In this document: piece by piece, positions 1-10,377 of the stretch | Layout: every line of letters begins with the position of its first letter | How positions within the stretch are numbered: the first letter of the stretch is position 1 | NCBI GenBank assembly: GCA_001579985.1 | Contig: LRSR01004584.1 | Coordinates: 1-50,684 of the forward strand | Direction of reading: 5' to 3' | DNA from: Hypsibius dujardini | Lineage: Eukaryota > Tardigrada > Eutardigrada > Parachela > Hypsibiidae | Length of the DNA stretch: 50,684 nucleotides | Notes under the pieces: generated by a model | What the model was told of the DNA's origin: nothing | What the model saw: only the letters and a program-made list of their open reading frames with translations | The model's database searches: none | Made by a program: the position numbers and the translations under genes

Positions 1-895
1 CTTCCGGCTATCGACACATGCTGCACCTGCCGGAAGCCATTCGTCGACATTGAGATATGCAGGTCCAGCGTAATAAAAATCCTGGACCTACTGTAAATAT
101 ATTTTTACCAACTCCAAAAGTTTCTCCCTGGATTCTGAATCATCTAATTTCTAATTGGGATTATCTAGTTTCTAATCGGGATTATCCAATTTCTAATCGG
201 GATCATCCAATTTCTAATCGGGATAATCTAATTTCTAATCGCATCTACAATACACCACTACGACATTGTTAAGTGGATTTTGCAATGCGGCTTCTTGTTA
301 TCCACGCTGATAGTCTGGCGTGCACCCCTTCTCAGAGGGTGGAGCCATTTATTTCGATTCGATAACAAAAACTGTCTTTCCATAGCCAGCCAGCTAGTGC
401 GTAATAAGAACCTGTCAAGTGAGAGAACTCAATGCATTGTTTTGAGAATAGCACAAAAGTCAATTCGTAGATTGTAAAAACACATGATAAACGTGTCTAC
501 TATGGTAATGACTCTCACTTACCACTCGACAATTACGGTACCAATTTACTGCTGATTCAAAGATCAATGTCGTGCAGACCTTCGCCTTGAACCACCAAGA
601 GTTGTTTCAACAGCAGCAATGGAGAGCGCTGAAATGTTGATAATTCGTTTAAGACGCAGTTGCAATAATGGCGAAAGTTCAGAACCGTGAGGTTAAAACG
701 CTCACGTGCCAGGCATGATGTAAATGAATTAGATCGTGACAAAATATAAATTATGCTATTTAAAGAGAAAAACAAGGATCCGTTGATCATACAATTCCCA
801 CTTCACAGTGTCCTCTCAAATCCAGCCTCCTCTTTCAAAAGCATTAACAGCGCCTCCTACCAGCACTAACAGCGCCTCCTACCAGTCCTGTCACA
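1..895. other. Intergenic flank without a supported gene
   Basis: No convincing coding exon is visible. Bases 1-8 and 30-37 form a short inverted repeat (CTTCCGGC / GCCGGAAG). A reading frame ending in TGA near base 53 could be the last codons of a gene outside the window, but it is too short to judge. The rest holds a small tandem repeat and AT-rich sequence leading to the chitin-binding pseudogene start. Confidence 0.5.
142..241. repeat. Minisatellite, about 21-bp unit, five copies
   Basis: Units built around TTTCTAATCGGGAT are repeated head to tail with single-base differences. The repeat keeps one frame open (repeating Ser-Asn-Arg-Asp), so the short open frame across it is best explained by the repeat and not by a gene. 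Confidence 0.85.
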
Positions 896-1896
896 ATGAA
901 GTATCTAATTCTCCTCGTTTCAGTTAGTGTGGTCGCGTGTGACTAGCAAACTAGCTGGAAAGTTCGTCTTTGATCTCCTCATGGTAAGACACATGTCCAA
1001 CTAATATAGTCCAGGGAACATGTTTTGATCCATCTCTTGTCATCCTAGCCGGCTTTGAGTGCGGCTGAAGTGAACACCCTGATTGGTTCTCGTGATGCCG
1101 GTTACCCCAAGAACAACACAATTCCCGACACCAAATTCTCCTGCGCATCCAAAGCTCAGCCCGGATTCCACGCTGACGTGGAGGCTCAATGCCCAGTCTT
1201 CCACCGTTGCGATTAGGCCGGAAACCTGACGTCCTACCTCTGCGTCAACACCACCATCTTCAACCAAATCACCTTGGTTTGCGACTCCTACTACAACGTT
1301 GACTGTGTCCGGTATGCAACTACTGTACAGCATACAAGGCAATGTGCATCACAACGTTCCAATTACTCTTCTTACATTTTAATGATATTTTTGATGTTTT
1401 TCAGATCTGCCGATATGGAGAACTTCGCCAACTCCCGACTCTACACCGAGCTCCCACTGTTCGACAGCCCTCCTGCGGACTACGTTTCGCCTTCCCAGTT
1501 GGTCCAGCTTCAAAACCAAGGCTCACAAGCCGGTTAAACGAGGGCTCGATAGCGGCAGCAGTCCTCACGCCACTCTTGGAAGCATTCTGGTTGGAAAGCA
1601 GGACGTTGCCACCACCATCCCGAGCATTGTGACAGGTGGACCGGTTGGCAACAATCCGACGACGACTGCCTCGACTCTGCCGCTCATTCCTGTGGGTGGT
1701 TCCACGGTGACCACTGCCGCTCATTCCTGTGGGTGGTTCCACGGTGACCACTGCTACTCATTCCTGTGGGTGGTTCCACGGTGATTACTGCTGCTCATTC
1801 CTGTGGGTGGTTCCACGGTGACTACTGCCGCTCATTCCTGTGGGTGGTTCCACGGTGACCGTTGCCGCCCCTGTGCCCGTTCACGCATCCGCTTAA
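896..1896 (+). pseudogene. Decayed chitin-binding type-2 (peritrophin-like) secreted protein
   Basis: The ancestral gene encoded a signal peptide (starting MKYLILLVSVSVVAC), one ChtBD2 domain and a low-complexity tail. Apparent exons are 896-983, 1049-1311 and 1405 onward, with good GT-AG borders. The domain shows FSCASKAQPGFHADVEAQ, CPVFHRCD, LTSYLCVN and a final Cys in YYNVDC, typical of extracellular chitin-binding proteins of cuticle or gut lining. It is broken. Compared with the paralogue at 9229-8494, two bases are missing after the signal peptide (near 942), giving an immediate stop. An in-frame TAG at 1214-1216 replaces the paralogue's CAG (Gln). The C-terminal frame changes again in exon 3, and its tail was disrupted by a 37-bp minisatellite. 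Alternative: stop-codon readthrough or assembly error. The number of independent lesions favours a pseudogene. Confidence 0.72.
1679..1863 (+). repeat. Minisatellite, exactly 37-bp unit, five copies
   Basis: Five consecutive 37-bp units begin at 1679, 1716, 1753, 1790 and 1827 and contain CTCATTCCTGTGGGTGGTTC. The unit is not a multiple of three, so each added copy shifts the frame. With one unit the frame would run from the ancestral tail to a plausible stop at 1894-1896. Confidence 0.93.
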
Positions 1897-2721
1897 ATGC
1901 CTTGTTCGATTTTCAGATTTTCAAGATTGCATCGATTAAGCAGTCTTCCGATCCATAGGACGAGTATAAATGGTGATACGTTAGATTGACTCCAAGTTCA
2001 AGAGGACAAAATGAACGGCCAAGTAGGCCTGTCCTATCGCACACATATTAGCATGAGCTGTCATAATTGCGTTACATTCTATGGGAGTGAGGTAGGTCTT
2101 GACAATAAGTGAGGAAACACAATTAGCACGCATTGGAGAGTCATCTCAGCCTTCCTTTCTACAGTAATAATAAATTACTTTACGCTTGCCTGCTACATCC
2201 TGTCTGACAAAACAGATTCCCAAGAAACAGTCGAGACTGAACAACCCCTTAACAATTGGACAAATTTGAAATTTTGTTCGTCACAAAGTCGCGTTTTCAA
2301 ATGCATGAGCTAACCACAATGGTCTAACAGATTTGTTCCGTCACGCGCCTAACAAATGCGGAAGAAGAAGAAGATAAGAAGGACAGCTCCCATTCTTCAC
2401 GTCCATCAATTATTAGCGAAATCCATTATGGATGCTTAATTACGTTCAACGACATTAAAATCCAGGCGAAAGAGACGTAATCTATGAAATTAAAACTGTA
2501 ATTGCAGTGTACCGGAAAACGAAGCAAAACGTGATGGCCAATAGCGAGCGTAGGTCAAAATCTGGATGCTTGATATTAGCCTGATATGTTGTGCGTAGAG
2601 CTGTAGTTAGGAAGAACAAGCATAAATACCGAGCGTAACCCGAGAAGGGCACAGAATCACAGAATTCTTACTGGAGATTGAACAGCCCTGCAAATTTCTC
2701 AGCGTCAAAGGTTCAACTACC
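1897..2721. other. Intergenic region upstream of the GPCR
   Basis: No exon is seen. A weak TATA-like CATAAATACC lies near 2620-2630, about 95 bases upstream of the GPCR start codon, and may be its core promoter. This is inference from position only. Confidence 0.35.
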
Positions 2722-3819
2722 ATGCTAAATAACTCATACAACCTTTCTTTTACCAATATCTCCTACGATGCTGGTATGTTTAAGTTGCCGACCTTCATCC
2801 GAGTCACCACCTACACCGGGTGCGTGATACTCTTCTTGGCCACCTTGTTCAACATCCTCATCCTGGTCACTTTTCTCCGGCGACCTCGCCGCCTCATCAA
2901 GCCCTTCACCATTCATGTGGTCAACAACAGTTGTCTCGAAATCCTCACTGGCGCGCTCTTTTGCCCGATGTTTCTCTACCGGAATTTCGACCGTGAGATC
3001 TACCGCCAAAACGGCTACTGCGCGGCCTACAAGTACCTCAACTGGACCATGCCGGCGATGCTGTTGCTACAACACGGTATCATAATTACGGATCGCTGGT
3101 TGGCCATCTTGAAGCCGATGTGGTATCGAGAGAAGAAAACCGTCGGCTTTGGAGTAAAGTCCACAATCGGCGTGTTTGTCTACCTTCAAGTTTGGTTCCT
3201 GCCGCTGTTCGTGGCGGACACCATATCGCCCAAAATTCCCGGGCAATACTGCGACGACACAGCGGCGTGGCCGAGGTACCAGCTGGTAGTACGTCTCATG
3301 AGCTCGGTCGTGCCGGTCGTGTTGATGGACTTTTCCTATCCGTTTCTGGTGTTCATGGTGTGGAAACGCAAAACCGCCCAGATCCACACCGGGGCGGCCA
3401 GCGGGCGGGGAGGTCGCACCGCCAGATCCGCGACTCATCACATGGGACTGGCCCTGTGGCTGCTGATGGTGCAGATCCTGCTGTGGACCCCGGTCAACGT
3501 GACGAGCATGCTGATCGGGATGCGGAGTCGGCTGACGTATCTGTATGATGTGCACACCTTTGCGGTGGTGCTGAGTGGGGTCCTTCTCATGGTCGATCCG
3601 ATCATCTACTTGGCGTTCTTGAAGGATCTGCGGAAGGAGGTCTTCCTCGAACTGCATGAGATGCTGAGATGTGGCCGAACTAGAAGAGATCAGGTGTTGG
3701 CGCACAGTGCTGGCAAGAGTTGGAACACGTCTAACCAGCGTGCGACGGCTGGTCAGTCGACATCGGGCGAGTTGGGTGGGTTAACCGCGGGACACATCAA
3801 ATTACATGAGGTGATTTAG
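2722..3819 (+). CDS. Rhodopsin-like (class A) G-protein-coupled receptor, intronless, orphan
   Basis: A 365-residue single-exon open frame. The N-terminus carries three potential N-glycosylation sites (NNS, NLS, NIS). Seven hydrophobic segments lie near residues 32-52, 63-85, 105-126, 145-166, 187-213, 240-263 and 278-300. Class A signatures are visible: Asn in TM1 (FNILILV), Cys100 before TM3 and Cys177 in loop 2 as the likely disulfide, TDRW at 123-126 in place of D/ERY, Trp/Pro in TM6 (LLWTPVNV) and DPIIY at 292-296 in place of NPxxY. Loop 3 is short with a Gly/Arg-rich stretch. It would act at the plasma membrane. The ligand cannot be told; neuropeptide or orphan receptors of this style are often expanded and intronless in small invertebrate genomes. 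Codon use is notably GC-rich, giving a long antisense shadow frame. Confidence 0.88.
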   Translation: MLNNSYNLSFTNISYDAGMFKLPTFIRVTTYTGCVILFLATLFNILILVTFLRRPRRLIKPFTIHVVNNSCLEILTGALFCPMFLYRNFDREIYRQNGYCAAYKYLNWTMPAMLLLQHGIIITDRWLAILKPMWYREKKTVGFGVKSTIGVFVYLQVWFLPLFVADTISPKIPGQYCDDTAAWPRYQLVVRLMSSVVPVVLMDFSYPFLVFMVWKRKTAQIHTGAASGRGGRTARSATHHMGLALWLLMVQILLWTPVNVTSMLIGMRSRLTYLYDVHTFAVVLSGVLLMVDPIIYLAFLKDLRKEVFLELHEMLRCGRTRRDQVLAHSAGKSWNTSNQRATAGQSTSGELGGLTAGHIKLHEVI

Positions 3820-5062
3820 ATTGAAACAGAGCTTCGAACCGTGGACTATCGTCTGGTCAAGGATAGCCTCAATCGTCACAGCACCCCACGAAACCGACCG
3901 GCAAAAGGATTACAGGGCGCCTCGTGTGGGACTGGCGGTCATGTCTTCTTTCTCGACTGATACTAATAATAAGATCTTATATATGCATTTCAGTGCATGG
4001 ATAAGATTAATGCCTGTTACTCGTACTATACATACACACGTGGCTACAATGCTTGCCTGCTGACGGAGTTGGAGGCAGAAGTTAGGGGCGAAAGAGAGGA
4101 CAAGCACAGTCATGTGGCTCTTACGTGCTCGGTTGACCACTGATAATGTGAATTGTGAACCCACTCTTTTCCCACTAGAATGTGTTTACATATTTATTTT
4201 CCAGTCGAAACTGATATGTTCGCATGTTCATTGAATAAAGTTCCTCTGGGTTCCGGTTGATTTTTGCAAAAATCAATGCTGACTATAGCAGTACCTCATT
4301 CCTGGTCTCCAGCACGTAGCAATGACCGAGTGTACACAGCTGTGGTCAGCCAGGGTAAATTAAGTCAAATTTGCATAGCACTGGCATGCCCCCTGCACAA
4401 TGGTCCCTGAACTGTTTTTTGCACTCAACTCCAATGGTTAAATGGTTATACCTGCAGCCGTACACACAGCCCGATCAATAAACTGTTTATTGGAAATACT
4501 TCAATAAAGACCCGACAGGTAACCGGATCGATCCGGATCCGGTACCTCAATAAGCGCGAGCTCGCAAACAGTTGCAGTGCGGGACCCAGCAAGGTAAGGT
4601 ACGCACGGACTTCCGTTCACTACATATACAGTGTATCTGCGGCTTATTTCTCCCATCGATTCATCGCGCACACTACTCTCCCCGAGTGATCATTCGAATC
4701 GCGTCTTGAACACACACAGCTATTACATTCCCAGATTTCGATCATTACAAATAATAAGGTGCTGGGTTTTGTTTCCACGGGTACTCGAGCCCTCAAGTGT
4801 ACGTGCCCTAGCACGATAACACTGACTGCAGACCCCGGAAACTCGAGAGCACAGCAATACGGGACTCTGTCTTGGTTAGTCCATTTTATGTGAACTGAAT
4901 TTATCGCATCATTCTTACTCACCAATTTGAAGCTGTTCAACAATTCGGAATAATCGGCCAATGATTTTCTGGAATGAGGTAGCGTTGCCATTTCTGGGAG
5001 TAGACTGACGTAAGATTTCGACATTTTAAGCCTGGATAGCACCCTTGGCCTTTCTTTTGTAG
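3820..5062. other. GPCR 3' region and ninjurin upstream region
   Basis: Candidate GPCR polyadenylation signals are AATAAA at 4234-4239 and another near 4502. Near 4470-4490 ATAAACTGTTTAT is self-complementary. Around 4520-4560 several six-base palindromes (ATCGAT, GGATCC, GGTACC, GAGCTC) cluster by chance or otherwise. A possible initiating micro-exon for ninjurin, ATGAG at 4974-4978 followed by GT, would join in phase to the exon at 5063. Confidence 0.4.
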
Positions 5063-6554
5063 CGTGGAACCATTGGAGAATCCAGATGGTCCTCATGCTA
5101 ACGGAGTGAACGGAGGGATTTCAGATCGGGTGGCCAAGCACAGTCACGGCCATATGCTGGCCAATATGGCACATGAAAGTGCGAATATGCCTTATCATGG
5201 TCATGGTCATGGGGCTGGACAGGAGAAGAACGGAAACGGCATCGCGGTAAGTCATATTTCCCATTCAGGAAAACTTCCCATTGCGCTTTAATCATTTCAA
5301 GATTTCATCTGAATTATTCTTTAAAAGAGGCTAATTGTTTTCCAAGGAATACTGCGTCGCTTTATGAATAATGAGTTCCGCATTTCCTTCCCTCACTACC
5401 AGCCGGAAGCATTCAGTGACCTCACAAAGCTCAGACAAGTCTAATGAGTTGGTTGGGCGTCAACATTTTGCACAAAGCTCAGACTAATCTAAAATTATAG
5501 TTGAGTCACAATTATTTTTATCGAAATGACAGGCACATTCGTCCCACCAGCATCAATTTTAGCTTTTGGGATTTGGGCGTGTCCCCGTTCTAAGCGACAC
5601 TCTACCTTCCCCCATTATACGTTGTACTAGTACGAAGCAAAAAATACGAATTGAAACAGGATATGGCTTGAGACAGGCAGGCAGGCTTGAGACAGGCAGG
5701 CAGGCTTGAGACAGGCAGGCAGGCTTGAGACAGGCAGTTTTGGGTTAGTAAGGAGACTCGCTTGATCACTCACTCAATTACTTACACAGTGAGTGTCCCT
5801 ACTACCTCAAAAAATCATGTTTCTAGCCATATCCTGTTACAGGTCATATGCTTCGCTTCGTACCGCGGACAGACTTTTAGAACAGACGCTTTTCTCGCCG
5901 TGCGTTGTGGTAGTTGTAGCCAAACTAATGGTCATGTTGTCTTGATTTTACAGGGTGCATTCGTGAATGTGATCTCGCCGATTACGGATCCGTAAGTTTC
6001 ATACCGTTTTGCGGGGCCTCATCGGTACTTTGCCTTGAGCCAGTGTGCGTGATCTTTGCAGATTATGGTACCAAGGGGCCAATGCGTTCGCCACCCGGAA
6101 GACCGTCGTGACATCCCTGATCAATATTGCCCTCATCACGTCCACCGCCGGCCAACTGAAATCCCTCATGCGCATCAACCCGTCCTACCCCTTCTACAAC
6201 AGCCTCCTCGGGATGCTGATCGTCTGCATGCTGGCTCAGATCGGCATGGGAATCATGCTCTTTTTCATCGGTCGTTTAAACTTGAACCGCGAAGAGCAAC
6301 GCTCGCGCGCTGACTTACTCCAGAACATTGTCCTGGGTACCGCCACCATAGTCTTGATCTTACACATTATGAACACGGCATTCGGTATTGAAGATCTCGG
6401 CTACCTCGTACCGGGCTACAGCCTGGTGCCACTGCCAATTACCGCTCGTCCGAGTCCGACGACACCGCCCTACCTCTTCACGGGTGGGACATTTGCAGCC
6501 ACCCCTGCCATTGTCCCTGCAGCCTATACCGTACTCAACCACAGTGCCACCTGA
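5063..6554 (+). CDS. Ninjurin-family membrane protein
   Basis: Three visible exons, 5063-5246, 5954-5991 and 6062-6554, join in phase with strong GT-AG borders (GTAAGT donors). The conserved core reads ANAFATRKTVVTSLINIALI, then an amphipathic segment, a membrane helix (LLGMLIVCMLAQIGMGIMLF), a polar loop, and a second helix (NIVLGTATIVLILHI). This matches ninjurins, two-pass plasma-membrane proteins that in other animals act in adhesion and in membrane rupture during lytic death. The first coding exon is His/Gly/Met-rich (HGHGHG) and longer than in vertebrate ninjurins. The initiator is not settled: the exon at 5063 follows a good acceptor and opens with C-GTG, so the start codon should lie upstream, perhaps at 4974. 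The C-terminal 60 residues are Pro/Thr-rich. Confidence 0.85.
5664..5738. repeat. 19-bp tandem repeat, about four copies
   Basis: GGCTTGAGACAGGCAGGCA is repeated head to tail inside ninjurin intron 1 (5247-5953). Confidence 0.9.
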
Positions 6555-8493
6555 AACAACTTTCCATCGGGTTTTCCCCGCAACGCCGTTCCCTTCCTCC
6601 TATTCTCCCATACCGGGGCGAGCGCATGACCTATTCACCCTTCTCCACACGAGTCCTTCCCCTCTCTCTTCTCTCTCTTTCTCCCTCTTTTTTTACAGTA
6701 ACGATTATTTCTTATTGCCGCGGCACAATTACATTTTTGCCTGATCGTTCGTTCCCCCAGGGCCGCGCCGGGATCGATATGGGATCGTGATCAATGCAAC
6801 CTGGATGAATGTGTGTGTTTTTTTTGGCAGGGTGGTTGCACCGATTTAAGAGGGTCGGAGGACGCAGGAGCAATTACGCGTTTGTGAGCTGTGATCAGCC
6901 GATGATGTGAGCCAACAACACTCGGTCCTTGGTGTTTGCTCCGTAAATACGCCCGGCTCCGTTGGCGAACGGCGTTGCTGTGCAGACACAACAATTTATA
7001 TTGTCTCCCCCCTGTGTGACCTTGGGACTGAACGCGGTATTTTAAAACAAACGCATGCACTTGCTAACCATTGCAGCAATTAAGTCGTCGAGGGCCCTCA
7101 CGATTCAATACGGCTCGTTATGCACCGGTCCTTCCGAGGAATTCCAGTACTTTTCCTGATTAATCTGGTTTAGTTTGCTTGGCCGCCTGTAAAATCTGAT
7201 ACACGCATGGCCACAATTTTGGGTGGCACAGTTCGAGCCATCAGGGTGGTCTGAGTTTGAGCCACTCTTGGCTCGAACATTGCCACTGCTTTCATCTGAA
7301 TATTTGATTGAATGCCCGGCTCAGCGGAGAAATTAGATTAAGCAAGTCGCTCTAAATTCCGCCAAAATAAACAAATTCAATCAATCGATCAATTGAGTGA
7401 AGGCTGCATGGTCAGCTGTAGTCAAGAGCGCGTGCGCGCGGTGACTTAATTCAGCTCGAACTCGGACCGCCCTTTTTGGCTTAAAGTCTGCCACCCAAAA
7501 TTGTGGCCATGTGTGGACAATACAATGAAGAGTGTGTATATACTGTATTGCGTATCCTTCTCATCAGAATCTGCTCGACTCGGATTGCATTTGCATTATT
7601 CGCTTTACCTTGGCATTATTGCAGATTGCATTTGCATTTCTAGACATTTGCATTATCTTTCTTTGCATCTGCATGTTTTTGGTTATTGCATCTGTATTAT
7701 TTTAATACTTTGATTTGTTTCATTTTATGGCTTTTTACCTTTAGTGCAGCGATATGGAATTTTTTTATTCATCAAAAGATTATTCCTATATACGATTGCG
7801 TCAATTGAACTTTCGTACAAAACTCTGCAGACACTCTTAAGTAACACTCTTCTCACTAGACTAGACCTGTCGAATTGTAAATTCAAAGAAACCATTGACC
7901 TGTTGACTAACAGACTTGAAGTGATTAACTGTAGAGTCTATGCGAATTATTATTGCCAGTCAAATAACTTTAATGAGTAGGCGTTAAAATTTTACAGGAA
8001 ATTTCAAAGAACCAAAGCGAAAGACCTTCATGCTCCGCATGACTATATTTTATCGATTGGCAACCATTTTTAATTGTTTTCTGTCGCCTTGGTGTTTTGC
8101 CATTTGATTTTAATTGGTCCCTTGCAAATGTTTTCGGCTCAAATCAGAAAAAAATAGAATAACAGAAAATAATTAAATTCAGTCCAGAAATGCAAAAGGG
8201 GAATATTGCAAATGCAATCCGAATTAAGCCCTCGGAATTTTATTGTGCAATAACTGAATTGGTGGAAAAGGGGGATCACTGAACAATTACAAAATGGAGG
8301 GCCTGACTGTGTAGTCCGAAACTCTATTCCCATCAGCGTTCATTTCACCATTAGCTTGTAATTTTTATCTATTGATAACAGGACAAGCCACCTGCTCACT
8401 GCCAAGACCATTGGATTGTAATCGGACCAATCCCATATAAACTCTTATAAACCCATAATGCATAAACATTAATGCATGAAGATAAACACCGGT
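6555..8493. other. Intergenic region with octamer-rich segment
   Basis: Bases 6555-6760 look like the ninjurin 3' UTR (pyrimidine-rich). The palindromic element at 7202-7515 follows. From about 7580 to 7700 ATTTGCAT/TTGCATT motifs recur many times, and an inverted copy (GCAAATGCAATCCGA) lies at about 8206-8220, so 7580-8220 may be bounded by inverted ends. No convincing coding exon is seen; the 78-codon frame at 7744-7980 is AT-rich and unsupported. Confidence 0.4.
7202..7515. mobile_element. MITE-like element, family A copy 1
   Basis: A segment of about 314 bp bounded by inverted repeats of about 25 bp: left end CATGGCCACAATTTTGGGTG, right end its complement ending CCATGTGTG. A second, diverged full-length copy lies at 29371-29684. 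Neither holds a transposase frame, so these look like non-autonomous DNA transposons. Confidence 0.85.
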
Positions 8494-9229
8494 TCAACTG
8501 TTGAGTTTATTACGGGCGTCGGAGCTCGTTGGACTACGCCCGATTGGAGGTAGATGGTGGTGGCGCCCCCAATTGGGCAGATTTTTAGCGATGCTAACGC
8601 CCTGGTTCTTTATCTCCACCAGCTGCTGGGACGGAGAGATGTGGTCAGCGGGCGGACTGTCGAAGAGCGGCAATTCGATGTACAGGCGAGAGTTGGCGTA
8701 GTTCTCCACATCAGCAGACCTAAAAACACTTAAACATTGCAGGCTCCTCGTACACACATGCGGACTTATTTGAGCTTCGTACCGCGAGCACTTAACGTTG
8801 TATACCAAGAGTCGCAGACCAAGGTGATTTGGTTGAAAATGGTGGTGTGGACGGTGATTTGGAGGTGTTGACACAGAGGTAGGACGTTAGGTTTCCGGCC
8901 TGGTCGCAACGGTGGAAGACTTGCCATTGGGCCTCCATTTCACCGTAGAATTTCCGAGCTGAGCTTTGGATGCGCAGGAGAATTTGGTGTCGGGAATGGA
9001 GTGGTAAGTCGGGTAGCCGGGATCGCGAGATCCGATGATGGTGTTCACTTCTGCAGCGCTCAGCGCCGGCTAAAAGGAAGAGAAGAAGCAGCGTTATTGG
9101 ACGCACCTGAACTAGTTCAAAACGCCGGGTCATTACTTTGAGAAGGCCCCAGACAAACTTTCCAGCCAGTTTGTTGGTCTCACAAGTTGCAACGCCAGCC
9201 AGAATTACAACTAGGAAGACTTTCAACAT
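8494..9229 (-). pseudogene. Decayed chitin-binding type-2 paralogue
   Basis: Apparent exons on the minus strand are 9229-9137, 9069-8783 and 8719-8494, with the same intron positions as the 896-1896 copy. Exon 1 gives a clean signal peptide and mature start (MLKVFLVVILAGVATCETN). The ChtBD2 region (PDTKFSCASKAQ, FHRCDQAGN, SYLCVN) is interrupted by small insertions relative to its paralogue: +2 near 8950, +20 near 8838 and +2 near 8797. Together they total 24 bases, so exon 3 (RSADVENYANSRLY...) returns to frame. A domain Cys is replaced by Trp (QWQV against QCPV). The lesions would destroy the chitin-binding fold unless they are assembly artefacts. The opposite orientation to the first copy suggests an inverted duplication at about 8 kb distance. 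Confidence 0.7.
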
Positions 9230-10377
9230 TTTCGAACTGATTAGGAACTGAAGATGAACAAGAGAAAATGGTGTGTGTGTGAAGCATAATGTAAGGTTGC
9301 TCTTTATGGCATGTAATTTTTGTGCGTCGCAACCTGTGGTCTCGTTTTTGACAGTCAAGGTTCAGGGTTCAATCACCGAATTCTTACAAAAAGTCTACTT
9401 GCGCAACTGACACAGGCACAGTAAAAGTGTGCGTAAATCTACATGATTACTGGTTAACCATGGTTACATGGTCTACAGTGTCGCGTCTGCTGATCCGTCA
9501 ACGCTCGGACCGCAAAACAGGGCCTTCTTGCCTGTCATCACCACCCCGCGTCTGGTCATCTCTTACTGTTATTAGCATACACATACTTTAGTACTGTTCT
9601 GTATTGAAGTGAATTCTAATCTATTTGTGAGCATTTCTATACTCTGTCTTATATGGACAGCTCTGACATGTTTATGAGCGCTTCTGTACTCTGTCTTGGT
9701 GGGTGTTTACGTTGATGTGGCCATTGGTCATTTAATACTTCGTACACGTACTAGTGCATGTACGCACTCGCAACGCTTATATAAGCTCGCGAGTTGCTGT
9801 TATGAAAGTATCAGTTTACATCTCGTTAGTTTTCTCTTCTTCCGTTCTAGTAATACGACAAGCGGTCTCCATCCGTTGTTTTACTAGTGTAATAGGGTCG
9901 ACTTGATAAGTCTGGTTAGCTACCGTGTCTACAGCTGTGACGGAGTTACTTCTTCAGTCCACGCCCATTCCAGCGCGTCAACTCATAGACTTAACATGTG
10001 TGGGTGCATGGGTTTGTGTGTGAGCTGAAGACGTAGTTCCGCCACAGCTGTACATGGTTTCATACATTCTATTGTGAATTGTGTAGAGCACTCGAGACTA
10101 CATGTACATGTATGGGTTCATTTAGGCGGCACCTATTATTGTACTTATTTGTTATTGTTTAGGAAGAGGCACTAATGACAGAGACTAGAAAGTCGCTCAT
10201 TCTGTCGATTCAAAACTAACAATCAGACGCAGTCTCAAAAGAAAAACCAGACCGAATTGTCCGATAAAATGTACGTAACGGAGATGAAAGAACATCAGGT
10301 CTTCCAGCCAATCTTCCAGCCAATCGTGCTCAGGCTTAATCGAAGTAAATTTGATTCTTCAATCACAGAAGGAGAGG
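9230..10377. other. Intergenic region, no exon seen
   Basis: Contains a promoter-like motif pair at 9777-9817 but no recognisable coding exon downstream of it. 9540-9960 is a candidate solo LTR-like segment; this rests only on the TATA/initiator arrangement and the lack of a gene. Confidence 0.35.
9777..9817 (+). promoter_or_regulatory. Orphan TATA plus initiator core promoter
   Basis: TTATATAAG at 9777-9785 is followed, about 30 bases on, by an arthropod-type initiator TCAGTTT at 9811-9817. The spacing is that of a strong core promoter, but no plus-strand gene follows within 2.5 kb. It could drive a non-coding RNA or be the promoter of a solo LTR. Confidence 0.45.

Noticed and set aside
142-241. 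CRISPR-like array
   Set aside because: Units are contiguous without unique spacers, and the genome is animal; it is a minisatellite. The same reasoning rejects the arrays at 5664 and 12657.
3067-3705. 212-codon open frame antisense to the GPCR
   Set aside because: It mirrors the GC-rich receptor codons, is His/Gln/Arg-rich and has no domain; a typical shadow frame.
4520-4560. Cluster of ATCGAT, GGATCC, GGTACC and GAGCTC resembling a cloning polylinker
   Set aside because: Spaced by ordinary sequence and not a known polylinker order; contamination cannot be claimed from this alone.
4644-5096. 150-codon minus-strand frame upstream of ninjurin
   Set aside because: No family motif, no splice support, and it overlaps the ninjurin first exon.
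7744-7980. 78-codon frame with a hint of a leucine-rich repeat (LLTRLDLSNC)
   Set aside because: One short match in AT-rich DNA, no other repeats or splice context.
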